Shown here piece by piece: positions 8,602 through 17,808 of a stretch of 64,000 nucleotides of DNA. Origin of the DNA: a virus; the IMG/VR virus record IMGVR_UViG_3300010885_049871, positions 1 through 64,000 of that record, one strand, 5' to 3'. Every line of letters starts with the position of its first letter. The stretch's first letter is position 1. The notes under the pieces are model-generated. The model was not told the DNA's origin and made no database searches. It saw nothing but the letters and a program-made list of their open reading frames with translations. Both the position numbers and the translations under genes were made by a program.

Positions 8602-10572
8602 ATGGCCCGCGGATATCAACTTACCCCAGAAGAACAAAAAGCATATGATGAGGCCAAGGCCGAAGGTGCAGTCAGCGCACGAGACCAGGCTGCTATAGAA
8701 AGTGGCCGAGCTGCACAAACATACAATCAATCCATTGCCAACCAAGGAGTAAGAGCTGGCGCAACACAAGTACCAGCACCTGCTGTTGCAGCACCGGCAC
8801 CGCCCAAGGCCAATGCAGTGGCCATTAAAAAAAGCAACATATCAGCAGTTGGGTTAGTAGATGCATTGAATACAGCCGAACAACAATTGGTTGCTGATGG
8901 CGTGTGGCAAGTGGCCAATGTATACCAAATTGAATTTGCTCCAAGAGCACTGGGCGATTCAAAAGTTACCAAGAACGGCACAGCCAACAAGGCCAAAGTT
9001 CCCATGCAACTAAGTACCAACCCAGCTGCTGATCTTGATCCAGCCACCAATTCTGTGTCATACAATGTTAGAACTTTTACTTACGCTGCTGGAACTCCAA
9101 TTGTTCGGATACTTGACGAAATATTAAAAAACAGCAGTTACATCACAGATCAAGCAGCTTATATGATTGATGAAGTGACACAGATAACCAAACCACAAAA
9201 ACCATTGGGCGATCTTGGGTGGTATAAAATTTCAGTATCAACTACACCAATAAAATATGATGAAAAAAGAAGAGATTTTGCATATAATATAACATATATA
9301 ATCAACACATATGGCATAAACAGCATGCTGAGCGAATATTTTCCAGCTGGCACTTTGCGTGGCCTGCACAAAAGTTACAAGTATTGGTTTACTGGACAGA
9401 ATACACAGGTGATACGATACGAGCAACAATTCAACTCGGCATATAAATTGACCTTTAGCAATCCTAAACTTTTAACCGATACCAAAGCATTGACCAACCA
9501 GTTGGCCCGAGAAGCTCCAACAATTGAATACCAAGCAGCAGTTGGCAGCAGTAGTATTCAAGGGGCCGAAGGAATAACCAACAGCATTGGCGCAAGTGCA
9601 GCTGATTATTTGTACAGTCCAAGTGATATTGCCTCAGTAAATCTTACCATTGTTGGAGATCCAGCGTGGTTACAACAAGGCGAGGCTGCGGCCGGAGTCA
9701 ACTCATTTAATTTTAATTTTAATCCTTTTAACCCCGATGGTGGAATCAATTATGACGCTCAAGAAATTATTTTTGACCTACAATGGAACACTGTAGCAGA
9801 TTACGATGTCAACGGCACTGGGCTGGCAAATCCAAATAAAACTCCCAGCACAACACAGGCATCTCAGACCTACACCTACACAGCTACCGAATGTACTAGC
9901 AAATTTAGCAAAGGCAAATTTGAACAAGACCTCAAAGGCAAATTATTTCAAATTACTGATCCAAGAACCACTCCACCTAGTGGCACCGTGAGTGACGGCT
10001 CAAGTGATCGTGCAGAAACAGCCAGACTCAAGCGACAAGGCAATGCCGCAGATCAAACAGCCGCTACTCAAGCAAGGACCGGAGTTGATTTGACCAACGC
10101 ATCAGCCGGCGGTGGCCGCGGCAACGGACAAGCACAATTGGCAGCCGAGCAGGCCCGCCTAGAATTTACTTCAAATGAAGGCGGCGCCGCATTTGGCAAC
10201 CCAAACATCACAGCACAAGGACGACGGGCAGGAGCCACACAGGAGTCGGTGGGTACACCAACTGTATTGCCTAGCCCAACTGTTACACAATTACAATCAA
10301 GTCCAACATACATAGCTGCAACACAATTGGGGGTTACGCCCACCGCCGCGTTACAAGACGCCAGAACCAATTTTGCAGCAACAGCCGGCGGTAGCCCTGT
10401 GGTCAGCAATGGACAGGCAATTGCTACTGGTACAGGAACTAGCCCACCAACTCTTACCGCTGCACAACGAGCCGAAGTACGCAATCGAGCTATTGCGCAA
10501 ACCAATCGCGAGCTTGCTGAAGAGTACCAACCATTAGTATCTCGCAATCAAAAAATTGCCAAAGACTATTAA
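8602..10572 (+). CDS. Baseplate hub-associated structural protein, second component
   Basis: 656 residues. A charged helical N-terminus (to about 75) leads to a folded central domain (about 100-430) with segments such as VRILDEILKNSSYITDQAAY, GWYKISVSTTPIKYD and FPAGTLRGLHKSYKYWFTGQ. A low-complexity Ala/Thr/Gln tail (about 440-656) follows. The central domain reads like the tail-hub tube-forming domains that oligomerise under the spike. It starts two bases after the preceding stop and is followed by the spike gene, so co-assembly with 7139-8599 and the gp5-like protein is likely. The assignment rests on context and partial motif memory. Confidence 0.5.
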   Translation: MARGYQLTPEEQKAYDEAKAEGAVSARDQAAIESGRAAQTYNQSIANQGVRAGATQVPAPAVAAPAPPKANAVAIKKSNISAVGLVDALNTAEQQLVADGVWQVANVYQIEFAPRALGDSKVTKNGTANKAKVPMQLSTNPAADLDPATNSVSYNVRTFTYAAGTPIVRILDEILKNSSYITDQAAYMIDEVTQITKPQKPLGDLGWYKISVSTTPIKYDEKRRDFAYNITYIINTYGINSMLSEYFPAGTLRGLHKSYKYWFTGQNTQVIRYEQQFNSAYKLTFSNPKLLTDTKALTNQLAREAPTIEYQAAVGSSSIQGAEGITNSIGASAADYLYSPSDIASVNLTIVGDPAWLQQGEAAAGVNSFNFNFNPFNPDGGINYDAQEIIFDLQWNTVADYDVNGTGLANPNKTPSTTQASQTYTYTATECTSKFSKGKFEQDLKGKLFQITDPRTTPPSGTVSDGSSDRAETARLKRQGNAADQTAATQARTGVDLTNASAGGGRGNGQAQLAAEQARLEFTSNEGGAAFGNPNITAQGRRAGATQESVGTPTVLPSPTVTQLQSSPTYIAATQLGVTPTAALQDARTNFAATAGGSPVVSNGQAIATGTGTSPPTLTAAQRAEVRNRAIAQTNRELAEEYQPLVSRNQKIAKDY

Positions 10573-10581
10573 GGATTACAC

Positions 10582-12072
10582 ATGTCTGAAAATATACAAA
10601 GAAACAGTGGCGTAGCACCCAATTACAAATACGACCGCGGCGGAATGAAGGCGGACTTTGGTCCGTTTGTCGGAGTGGTAAAAAATAACATTGACCCAAC
10701 TAGACAAGGACGGTTAGAAGTTCTCATTGAGCAGTTTGATGGCATACGCACTGTGAGTTATGCATCTCCGTTCTACGGATCAACGCCACCGCAGCCCGGT
10801 AAAAAAGGTGATACCAGTGCGGTAGGAGGATACCTGGACGGGAATCCACAGAGCTATGGCATGTGGTTCACACCTCCAGATATTGGAGTAAGTGTGTTGT
10901 GTTTCTTTGCCGGCGGCGATCCAAACTTGGGTTACTACATGGGTTGTATTCCAGTACAAGGCATGACACACATGATCCCAGCCATTGGATCCAGCACAAA
11001 TTTTGATTTACAAAACAGCGATCAAAAAAGCTACTACCTGGGTGCAACTGTATTGCCGGTGACAGAAATTAATCCAAACAATGCAAAGATAGACAGCAAC
11101 CCACAATTCTTTAACCAACCAAAACCTGTACACAGCTTTATAGCAGCTGAAATGTTTCAGCAAGGCACACTGGCTGATCCAATGCGAGGTCCTATCAGTT
11201 CAACCAGTCAGCGAGAAAGTCCCAGTGCTGTGTTTGGTATCAGCACTCCAGGTCGTGCAGTGTACCAAGGTGGGTTTTCCGAAACTGATATACAACAACG
11301 CATTGCAGCCAGAACTATCAATGCCACAGATGTAAATGTGATTGGTCGTCGCGGTGGCCACAGCATTGTGATGGATGATGGCAATATCAACAACAAAGAC
11401 AATCTTGTGCGTGTTCGTACAGCTGGTGGCCACCAGATCACAATGAGTGACGACGGCAACTTTTTATACATCATTCATGCCAATGGACAAACTTGGTTAG
11501 AGATGGGGCAAGAAGGTACACTTGATGTGTATGCTACCAATTCAGTCAATGTTCGCACACAAGGAACAATTAATCTTCATGCAGACAAAGACATCAACAT
11601 GTTTGCTGGTGCTCGGATCAATATGAAAAGCATGGAAGGCACAACTGTGGAATCTGAAAAGAAATTGACATTTTACAGCACAGAAGAAACCGTTCTGTAC
11701 AGCAAAGCTCGTATTGCTGTCAAGGCCGATGGCAGTCTAGCACTGGCCAGCAACAACGGATCATGGAACGCTGGGGGTGCTATGGTATTGCAAGCCGGCG
11801 GCATTGATCTCAATGGCGGTTCTGCAGAAAATGTAGATGCACCCAAGAAGTTGGAAAAATATGTAATGCCCGAAACAGAATTTAACAACGCCACTGGTTG
11901 GCAAATTTCTTCTTCAGGATTAGAAAGCATTGTGACTCGAGCTCCTACACACGAACCATGGCCGTTTCACAATCAAGGTGTCAGTGTAGAAGTGCCAATG
12001 GAGCCGGGCCAACCGACCACTCCGCCAAATACTCCGTCACTGCCTGCAGGATTTACAGGAACAGTATCATAA
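10582..12072 (+). CDS. 5: Baseplate hub spike protein (gp5-like, no lysozyme domain)
   Basis: 496 residues. The N-terminal OB-fold has the usual wording of gp5/VgrG-type spikes: FVGVVKNNIDPTRQGRLEV near residues 32-50, then MWFTPPDIGVSVLCFFAGG and LGYYMGCIP. The C-terminal half (about 255-430) is a run of short beta repeats (GGHSIVMDDG, GGHQITMSDDGNF, TINLHADKDINMFAG, ARINMKSMEG) typical of a trimeric beta-helix needle. T4 gp5 has an inserted lysozyme domain; none is visible here. A Pro-rich tail may bind a tip protein. Confidence 0.85.
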   Translation: MSENIQRNSGVAPNYKYDRGGMKADFGPFVGVVKNNIDPTRQGRLEVLIEQFDGIRTVSYASPFYGSTPPQPGKKGDTSAVGGYLDGNPQSYGMWFTPPDIGVSVLCFFAGGDPNLGYYMGCIPVQGMTHMIPAIGSSTNFDLQNSDQKSYYLGATVLPVTEINPNNAKIDSNPQFFNQPKPVHSFIAAEMFQQGTLADPMRGPISSTSQRESPSAVFGISTPGRAVYQGGFSETDIQQRIAARTINATDVNVIGRRGGHSIVMDDGNINNKDNLVRVRTAGGHQITMSDDGNFLYIIHANGQTWLEMGQEGTLDVYATNSVNVRTQGTINLHADKDINMFAGARINMKSMEGTTVESEKKLTFYSTEETVLYSKARIAVKADGSLALASNNGSWNAGGAMVLQAGGIDLNGGSAENVDAPKKLEKYVMPETEFNNATGWQISSSGLESIVTRAPTHEPWPFHNQGVSVEVPMEPGQPTTPPNTPSLPAGFTGTVS

Positions 12073-12073
12073 C

Positions 12074-12601
12074 ATGGCTAAATTTACTTTTGATCTTCCC
12101 AATGGATTGTTGTTTACATTAGAAGCTCCTGCTGGAACCACTGCATTTGAAGCTGAACGAGTTTATCTTGAACAGTTAGCAGCTGGTGTATTTGTTGGTT
12201 TAAAATCTGGCGACACCTTGCAGACGCCGACCACAACCGGTGTTCAATTTTCGCTGTCACGTCTTGACAGAGAAACAGCCGGCGTTCCGGATGTTCCGTT
12301 GCTGGCCATTTACGGTGACGCAATAGTTTCATCGTTGCCTGCATTGAGAGATGTGCCAATCAACAATGGCATCACAGTGTCTGATTATGTGGATACAGCA
12401 GTGGTAACTGCGTCAATAGGCCCGTTGACTCCGACGAATGTACAAGCAATCATGGCAGCAGTTGCTGCAAGTGTATGCCAACCAGCCGATGTTATGACAA
12501 ATGAACTGGGCGTGGGCAAGTATGGGTTCAATGCAGAGCAGTTGGAAGCAGCCGGATATTTAAAACCCGGAACAGCCGCAAGATTTTTACAAGGACCATA
12601 A
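12074..12601 (+). CDS. Tail/baseplate-associated protein of unknown function
   Basis: 175 residues. The N-terminal ~60 residues begin KFTFDLPNGLLFTLEAP and look like a small beta domain. The C-terminal ~40 residues contain GVGKYGFNAEQLEAAGYLKPG, a segment I associate with larger tail proteins of other myoviruses, where it is followed by a part like the start of the next gene. The stop overlaps the next start (TAATG at 12599-12603), so the two are coupled. No catalytic motif is seen. Confidence 0.5.
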   Translation: MAKFTFDLPNGLLFTLEAPAGTTAFEAERVYLEQLAAGVFVGLKSGDTLQTPTTTGVQFSLSRLDRETAGVPDVPLLAIYGDAIVSSLPALRDVPINNGITVSDYVDTAVVTASIGPLTPTNVQAIMAAVAASVCQPADVMTNELGVGKYGFNAEQLEAAGYLKPGTAARFLQGP

Positions 12602-13944
12602 TGGCTACTTTACCAAATATTCCTGGGTTACCTAACTTACCAGCCTTTACGGGCATCCCTAATCCAAGCAACTTCACCAGTGTGTTGAGCAGTCCCAGTG
12701 TATGGACCGGCAAAGACGGTGTAGCCGGAGTAAATGCTTTGCTGTCAAATCCAGCACTGCAAGACAAAGTTCAATTTGGGCTTATGAAATCCAGTTTTGA
12801 TACACTGGTCGAAACTGGCCAGATCAAAACACCCGGTGCTAATCTAACTCCGCCAATTGGCCAACTGTATGATGCTGCTGCTAATTTTGGCAAAAATTTA
12901 ATATCAGCATCTGCTGGATTGGTACGGGCACCAGAAGCATTGAGCAAACTATCTACCGGTGGATTAGAAAGTTCATTATCCTCGCTGGAATCTAAATTGT
13001 CAGGTATTGCTGGCAGTGTAAAATCAGCAGTGAGTGGTGGTATTGACGGCATTGGCAGCATTGGTAGCAGCATTGGCAGTAGTTTAAAAGGTGGCGCCGC
13101 CGGCATCAGCGCAAGCATCACTTCAGCAGTCAATGCATTAAATGATCCCAATGCTCCACCCTACACCGGCAATGATCCAATTATAAGAGCACGACTGGGT
13201 CTGCCTGCAATAACTCAAGCAGGAGCTGATGTATTGGGTGGCACCAGCGCTGCTATTGCGGCCAACAAAGGAATAGCAGACCTTGGAGGGCTGTTGGCAA
13301 ATTCTAGCAAATTTGGAGTTGGTACTGCCACTGCCTGGGCCAAAGGAATTGAAAGTTCAGCTGGCGCAGCAGGGTTAGATGTAAGCAGTGCAGAAGGTGT
13401 TGCCAGCAGTCTCAAAGGCCTGGCAAGCGGATTTGAAAGTTCGGTCAGTGGTTTCTCAAAATCCAGCGGTATCACTGGCACCATTGGAAATCTAGGAAGT
13501 TTAAAAAGTGCCGCCACCGACTTTGCTGCAAAAGCAGAAGCATTAAAGCCACAGATGGATTCATTGGCCAAACAAGGACAATTTGCTGTTAATTTTAGTG
13601 ATTTCAAATTACCTGCTGCGGTAGCAGGTGTTATTCCAGCTGCTGGGTTCAAAGGCACAGTGGATAGAGCAACATTGAATTCAGCAGTTGGTAAGCTAGT
13701 TGGTAGTAGCAAAATACCTGCACAGCTTTTTAGTCCACAGGCAGTTGATATTGCCGCGTTAGAAGCCGCCGCCCTACAAGCAAAAGCAGCACTTAATGGA
13801 AGCATCCCCGGCGGCATCAGTGGCTTTGCAAGAAACTCTGATGCGTTTGTTAAATCATTAGGAGATCCCAATGCTCCGCCCTACACTGGAGATGATCCAA
13901 TTATTAGACAACGATTGGGATTACCTCCAATACAGACCGCTTAA
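12601..13944 (+). CDS. Tail structural protein with duplicated DPNAPPYTG motif
   Basis: 447 residues, rich in Ala, Gly and Ser and mostly amphipathic helix. The N-terminal SSPSVWTGKDGVAGVNALLSN segment (about 30-50) appears to continue the domain that ends the preceding gene. A 24-residue motif (DPNAPPYTGxDPIIRxRLGLP) occurs twice, near residues 181-205 and at the very C-terminus (421-447), and may be a docking or oligomerisation tag. It lies between hub and wedge genes, which suggests a virion role. No enzyme motif was recognised. Confidence 0.55.
   Translation: MATLPNIPGLPNLPAFTGIPNPSNFTSVLSSPSVWTGKDGVAGVNALLSNPALQDKVQFGLMKSSFDTLVETGQIKTPGANLTPPIGQLYDAAANFGKNLISASAGLVRAPEALSKLSTGGLESSLSSLESKLSGIAGSVKSAVSGGIDGIGSIGSSIGSSLKGGAAGISASITSAVNALNDPNAPPYTGNDPIIRARLGLPAITQAGADVLGGTSAAIAANKGIADLGGLLANSSKFGVGTATAWAKGIESSAGAAGLDVSSAEGVASSLKGLASGFESSVSGFSKSSGITGTIGNLGSLKSAATDFAAKAEALKPQMDSLAKQGQFAVNFSDFKLPAAVAGVIPAAGFKGTVDRATLNSAVGKLVGSSKIPAQLFSPQAVDIAALEAAALQAKAALNGSIPGGISGFARNSDAFVKSLGDPNAPPYTGDDPIIRQRLGLPPIQTA
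13141..13209 (+). repeat. Direct repeat copy 1 (DPNAPPYTG motif)
   Basis: A 69-bp segment coding for the DPNAPPYTGxDPIIRxRLGLP motif. The second copy is 720 bp downstream in the same gene and frame. Confidence 0.85.
13861..13929 (+). repeat. Direct repeat copy 2 (DPNAPPYTG motif)
   Basis: Second copy of the 69-bp segment, placed at the C-terminal end of the protein. It differs from copy 1 mainly at third codon positions. Confidence 0.85.
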
Positions 13945-13959
13945 CGGAGTAAATACAGC

Positions 13960-14334
13960 ATGACAACATTTGTAGGATTCAACACAATAGGACAAACAAA
14001 GAAATTTACATTGGTAGATTTTGAATTGGTCAAACGCGATCTGCTGAATGCTCTTAACATTCAACAAGGACAACTGCCAGGTCGCCCAGGATATGGCACC
14101 TTGATATACAGTTACATATTTGAAAATCAAACACAAGACACTGAACGAGCCATACTGGCAGAAATACAGCGTGTGGCCAGTTTAGATCCAAGAATTTTTA
14201 TTCAGTCAGCTGCTATGTTTCCACAAGAAAACGGCATACTGGTCGAGCTACAAGTGATGATGGTACCAGGACAAACAACTGAATTTTTAAGTGTGTATTT
14301 TGATCAACAAACCGCCAGTGCAAGTTACGCATAG
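13960..14334 (+). CDS. 25: Baseplate wedge protein gp25
   Basis: 124 residues, the normal gp25 length (T4: 132). The sequence carries the gp25/GpW-type wedge features: KRDLLNALNIQQGQLPGRPGYGTLI near residues 26-50, then a helix with DTERAILAEIQRVASLDPRI and a terminal beta strand. gp25 joins the wedge to the sheath and shares the lysozyme-like gp25 fold with type VI secretion TssE. Its neighbour is gp6, as in T4. The start ATG at 13960 follows CGGAG at 13946-13950, with a weak AGTAAATA late-like box between. Confidence 0.92.
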   Translation: MTTFVGFNTIGQTKKFTLVDFELVKRDLLNALNIQQGQLPGRPGYGTLIYSYIFENQTQDTERAILAEIQRVASLDPRIFIQSAAMFPQENGILVELQVMMVPGQTTEFLSVYFDQQTASASYA

Positions 14335-14367
14335 TACCCACACATAAACTGGGCGGTTTATTATCTC

Positions 14368-14375
14368 CATAAATA
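14368..14375 (+). promoter_or_regulatory. Late-promoter-like box upstream of gp6
   Basis: CATAAATA matches 7 of 8 positions of the T4 late consensus. It lies in the 60-bp gap between gp25 and gp6, twenty bases before the gp6 ATG, and would allow extra late transcription of gp6 and the giant tail gene. Confidence 0.55.
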
Positions 14376-14394
14376 ATCTACAAGATGGATTATT

Positions 14395-17300
14395 ATGGCA
14401 AAAACTACTAGACAAACCGCAGTATTTGGTGTTGAGGATTGGAAAAGAATCTACCAAACTTACCGCGAAGCCGACTTCCAAAGTTATGACTTTGAGACTC
14501 TGCGCAAGAGTTTTGTTGACTATGTACGATTGTACTACCCGGAAACATTCAATGACTACATTGAGTCATCAGAATTTATTGCCATACTGGATGTGATGGC
14601 TTTTATGGGCCAGTCATTGGCCTTCCGCACAGACTTAAACACCCGCGAAAACTATTTAGACACTGCTGAACGCCGTGACAGTGTGGTTCGTCTGGCCAAT
14701 TTGGTAAGTTACACCCCCAAACGCAACACCGAAGCAAACGGATATCTCAAGGTGTTTTCCATACAAACAACAGAAAATGTTGTGGACTACAACGGCATCA
14801 ATCTGGCCAACATCACTGTCAACTGGGCTGACCCTACAAATTTTGATTGGCAAGAACAGTTCAACGCCATTATTAATTCTTCATTGATAAACACTCAGCG
14901 AGTTGGTCGTCCCGGTAATAGAACCATAATTCAAGGCATTCGCACTGATGAATACACAGTTAATTTAGTTCCAGGTTTTCTGCCAGTGCTGCCTTACAGC
15001 GCAGTGGTAGACGGTGTCAACATGCCATTTGAAGCTGTCAGCGCCACTGCCACTGGACTGCCCACCGGTGTTGAATATGTTTACGAACCAAGTCCAGTTC
15101 CCAACGGACAATTTGGTATGTTGTTCCGCAACGACCAACTGGGTTTTGCATCAGCCAATACCGGATTCTTTTTCCTATTCAAACAAGGCGTGTTGCAAAA
15201 TCAAGATTTTAACCTGGCTGAGCGCATTGCAAACCGATCAGTCAATATCAATATTGAAGGTGTCAACAACACCGACCGTTGGTTATATCAATTGGACAAT
15301 GTGGGCAACATTGCTCGTGAATGGGCGTTTGTTGAAAGTGTATACACAGCAGCAGCTGAACAACAGAGCGGCCTACGACCATTGTATTCGGTCACCAGCA
15401 GAGCCAGCGATCAAATCACATTGAACTTTGGTGATGGCGTGTTCTCAGAAATTCCAGTGGGATTTTTCCGTGCATATGTTCGTGCATCAAATGGATTGCA
15501 ATACATCATCAATCCAGAAGAAATGCAAAGTGTAATACTGAGCATTGCTTACATCAGCCGTACTGGCCAGAATGAAACATTGACAATCACCTGTGGTATT
15601 ACAGAGCCAGTGAGTAATGCATTGGCCCGTGAAAGCATTGACGAAATTAAACAACGAGCTCCGGCCCGTTACTACACACAAAATCGCATGGTCAACGGCG
15701 AAGACTACAACAACTTTCCGTTCACTCAGTACAATTCAATTATTAAATCCAAAGCACTAAACCGTGCTTCAATCGGCACTAGCCGATATCTTGATTTGGT
15801 TGACAACACCGGCAAGTACAGCAGCACCAACACATTCGGCAGCGATGGTGCATTGTACAAATCAAATGATTTGCCAACATTTTTATTCAGTTGGTTAACA
15901 ACCAATGACATCAGTGATATATTGACCAATCGGGTTGAACCAATATTGTCAACAGAAGCCATAACACAATTTTACTATGCAAACTATCCAAGACCGTCAT
16001 TGACACCACTGGCAGTAAGTTGGAACCAAAGCACAACACTGGCAAATGAAACCACTGGGTATTTTAAAAATGCAGCCGGCAGTCCTGTTTCCGTAGGAAT
16101 CTATGCCAGTAACAACATGAAATATGTACAAGTTGGCAGCTTAATTAAATTTAGAGCGCCAACCGGCTATTATTTTGATGCCAACAACAGATTGGTATTA
16201 GGGATTCCTACCAGAGCCGACGAAAAATTAACTATATGGGCATCGGCCACAGCAGTATATATTGACGGAACAAACCAAGGTCTTGGCAATTTTACCAATG
16301 GGCTAGGCCCGGTGGTACTGAACAACTATGTGCCTACCAACTCTCAATGTGTTGAAGTAATTCCATTATTCATAACCGATCTAGGCACAACTGTTAGGCA
16401 AAATGCGCTGTCTCAAATTGAATTGTATCGCAATTTTGGTCTTGGCTACAATAACTTAACCAGCACATGGTATGTAATCACTGCCAGTAATCTTGCAGTT
16501 GATGCCGCCTGGAGCGAATCCTATGCTGGTGATACATCAGGTGCAAATCTAGATGCCAGCTGGGTTGTGCAATTTGTCACCAATGGAGAATCATACCAAG
16601 TGACTACTAGAGCATTGAATTACTATTTTGGCAGTGTGCTTGAAACAAGATTCTTTTTTTATGGCGACGAACAAATTTATGACAGCCGCACAGGAACTGT
16701 CATTCGCGACTTTGTAAGAGTATTAAAAACAAACAGTCGCCCTGACTCTAATTTGCCACTTGACAGTGACATCTCAATGCGCATCATTGGGCAGCCTGTG
16801 CAACCTGACGGTTATGTGGATGATTATCAAGTGTTGGTATCTTGGCAAGATAGAGATGCCGACGGCGTGCCAGACAATCCAGATTTCTTTGACGAAATTG
16901 TTGCACCAGCAGTGAACCCCGATACCAAATTGGTGTTCTTTCAACGCATTGTGGATTTTGATAATCTTGAACGCTATGTGCTGGTAGACGCTGGCATAGT
17001 AAACGATCAATACGCAACATTGGATGATATCACTTTAGTAAAATCACAATACATCATTGGCCAGGTATTTTATGCCTATACTGATGGAGTATTTTATAGT
17101 TTGACATTAAACACAACCGGAACAACTTCTTTGGTAGTGGTCAATGATTACCAAAGCCGTGTTGGCCGTCAAGATTTATATTATCAATATCGTCACAACA
17201 GTGCCTTGACCAATCGCATTGACCCGGGCTCAACAAACATTATTGATTTGTATGTGGCCACACAAGATTACTACACTGCTTATAGAAATTACATTGTGGA

Positions 17301-17808
17301 TTCTACCAACACAATACCAGCACCTGTACCGCCCACAATTGATGCACTAAGTACAGAGTATGCAGGATTACAAAATTATAAAATGATTTCTGACAATGTA
17401 ATTGTAAACCCAGTTCGGTTTAAACCATTGTTTGGCGCCAAAGCAGCAGAACAATTACGAGCAACCATCAAAGTTATTCGTGCCAGCAACTCAACTGCAT
17501 CGGTCAGTGAGATCAAAAGCAATGTGGTTGCCAACTTAGATGCATATTTTGCAATTGCAAATTGGGATTTTGGTGATACATTTTACTTTTCAGAACTGTC
17601 AGCCTACCTGCATCAACAGTTGGGTGATATAGTGAGTTCGGTGGTACTGGTTCCGGTCAGCCCACAAAAGAGTTTTGGCGATTTATACGAGATTAGATCT
17701 GCACCTAATGAAATTTTTGTCAATGCAGCCACTGTGGCCGACATTGTGGTGATTGAAGCACTGACCAGTACCAATCTTAGAACTGCCCCAGGCAGCGGAG
17801 TAATTTAA
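14395..17808 (+). CDS. 6: Baseplate wedge protein gp6
   Basis: 1,137 residues. The N-terminus has the gp6/gpJ-type wedge signature: DVMAFMGQSLAFRTDLNTRENYLDTAERRDSVVRLANLV-type text between about residues 65 and 105, then YTPKRNTEANGYLKV. Central segments EIPVGFFRAYVRASNGL and QRAPARYYTQNRMVNGEDYNNFPF are also typical. gp6 forms the inter-wedge ring of the baseplate. It is longer than T4 gp6 (660 aa), as is common in aquatic T4-like phages. The stop overlaps the ATG of the giant tail gene (TAATG). Confidence 0.9.
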   Translation: MAKTTRQTAVFGVEDWKRIYQTYREADFQSYDFETLRKSFVDYVRLYYPETFNDYIESSEFIAILDVMAFMGQSLAFRTDLNTRENYLDTAERRDSVVRLANLVSYTPKRNTEANGYLKVFSIQTTENVVDYNGINLANITVNWADPTNFDWQEQFNAIINSSLINTQRVGRPGNRTIIQGIRTDEYTVNLVPGFLPVLPYSAVVDGVNMPFEAVSATATGLPTGVEYVYEPSPVPNGQFGMLFRNDQLGFASANTGFFFLFKQGVLQNQDFNLAERIANRSVNINIEGVNNTDRWLYQLDNVGNIAREWAFVESVYTAAAEQQSGLRPLYSVTSRASDQITLNFGDGVFSEIPVGFFRAYVRASNGLQYIINPEEMQSVILSIAYISRTGQNETLTITCGITEPVSNALARESIDEIKQRAPARYYTQNRMVNGEDYNNFPFTQYNSIIKSKALNRASIGTSRYLDLVDNTGKYSSTNTFGSDGALYKSNDLPTFLFSWLTTNDISDILTNRVEPILSTEAITQFYYANYPRPSLTPLAVSWNQSTTLANETTGYFKNAAGSPVSVGIYASNNMKYVQVGSLIKFRAPTGYYFDANNRLVLGIPTRADEKLTIWASATAVYIDGTNQGLGNFTNGLGPVVLNNYVPTNSQCVEVIPLFITDLGTTVRQNALSQIELYRNFGLGYNNLTSTWYVITASNLAVDAAWSESYAGDTSGANLDASWVVQFVTNGESYQVTTRALNYYFGSVLETRFFFYGDEQIYDSRTGTVIRDFVRVLKTNSRPDSNLPLDSDISMRIIGQPVQPDGYVDDYQVLVSWQDRDADGVPDNPDFFDEIVAPAVNPDTKLVFFQRIVDFDNLERYVLVDAGIVNDQYATLDDITLVKSQYIIGQVFYAYTDGVFYSLTLNTTGTTSLVVVNDYQSRVGRQDLYYQYRHNSALTNRIDPGSTNIIDLYVATQDYYTAYRNYIVDSTNTIPAPVPPTIDALSTEYAGLQNYKMISDNVIVNPVRFKPLFGAKAAEQLRATIKVIRASNSTASVSEIKSNVVANLDAYFAIANWDFGDTFYFSELSAYLHQQLGDIVSSVVLVPVSPQKSFGDLYEIRSAPNEIFVNAATVADIVVIEALTSTNLRTAPGSGVI

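Noticed and set aside
13215-13871. 218-codon minus-strand ORF within the tail protein gene
   Set aside because: Ala/Leu-rich shadow frame caused by GC-ending codons of the plus-strand gene.
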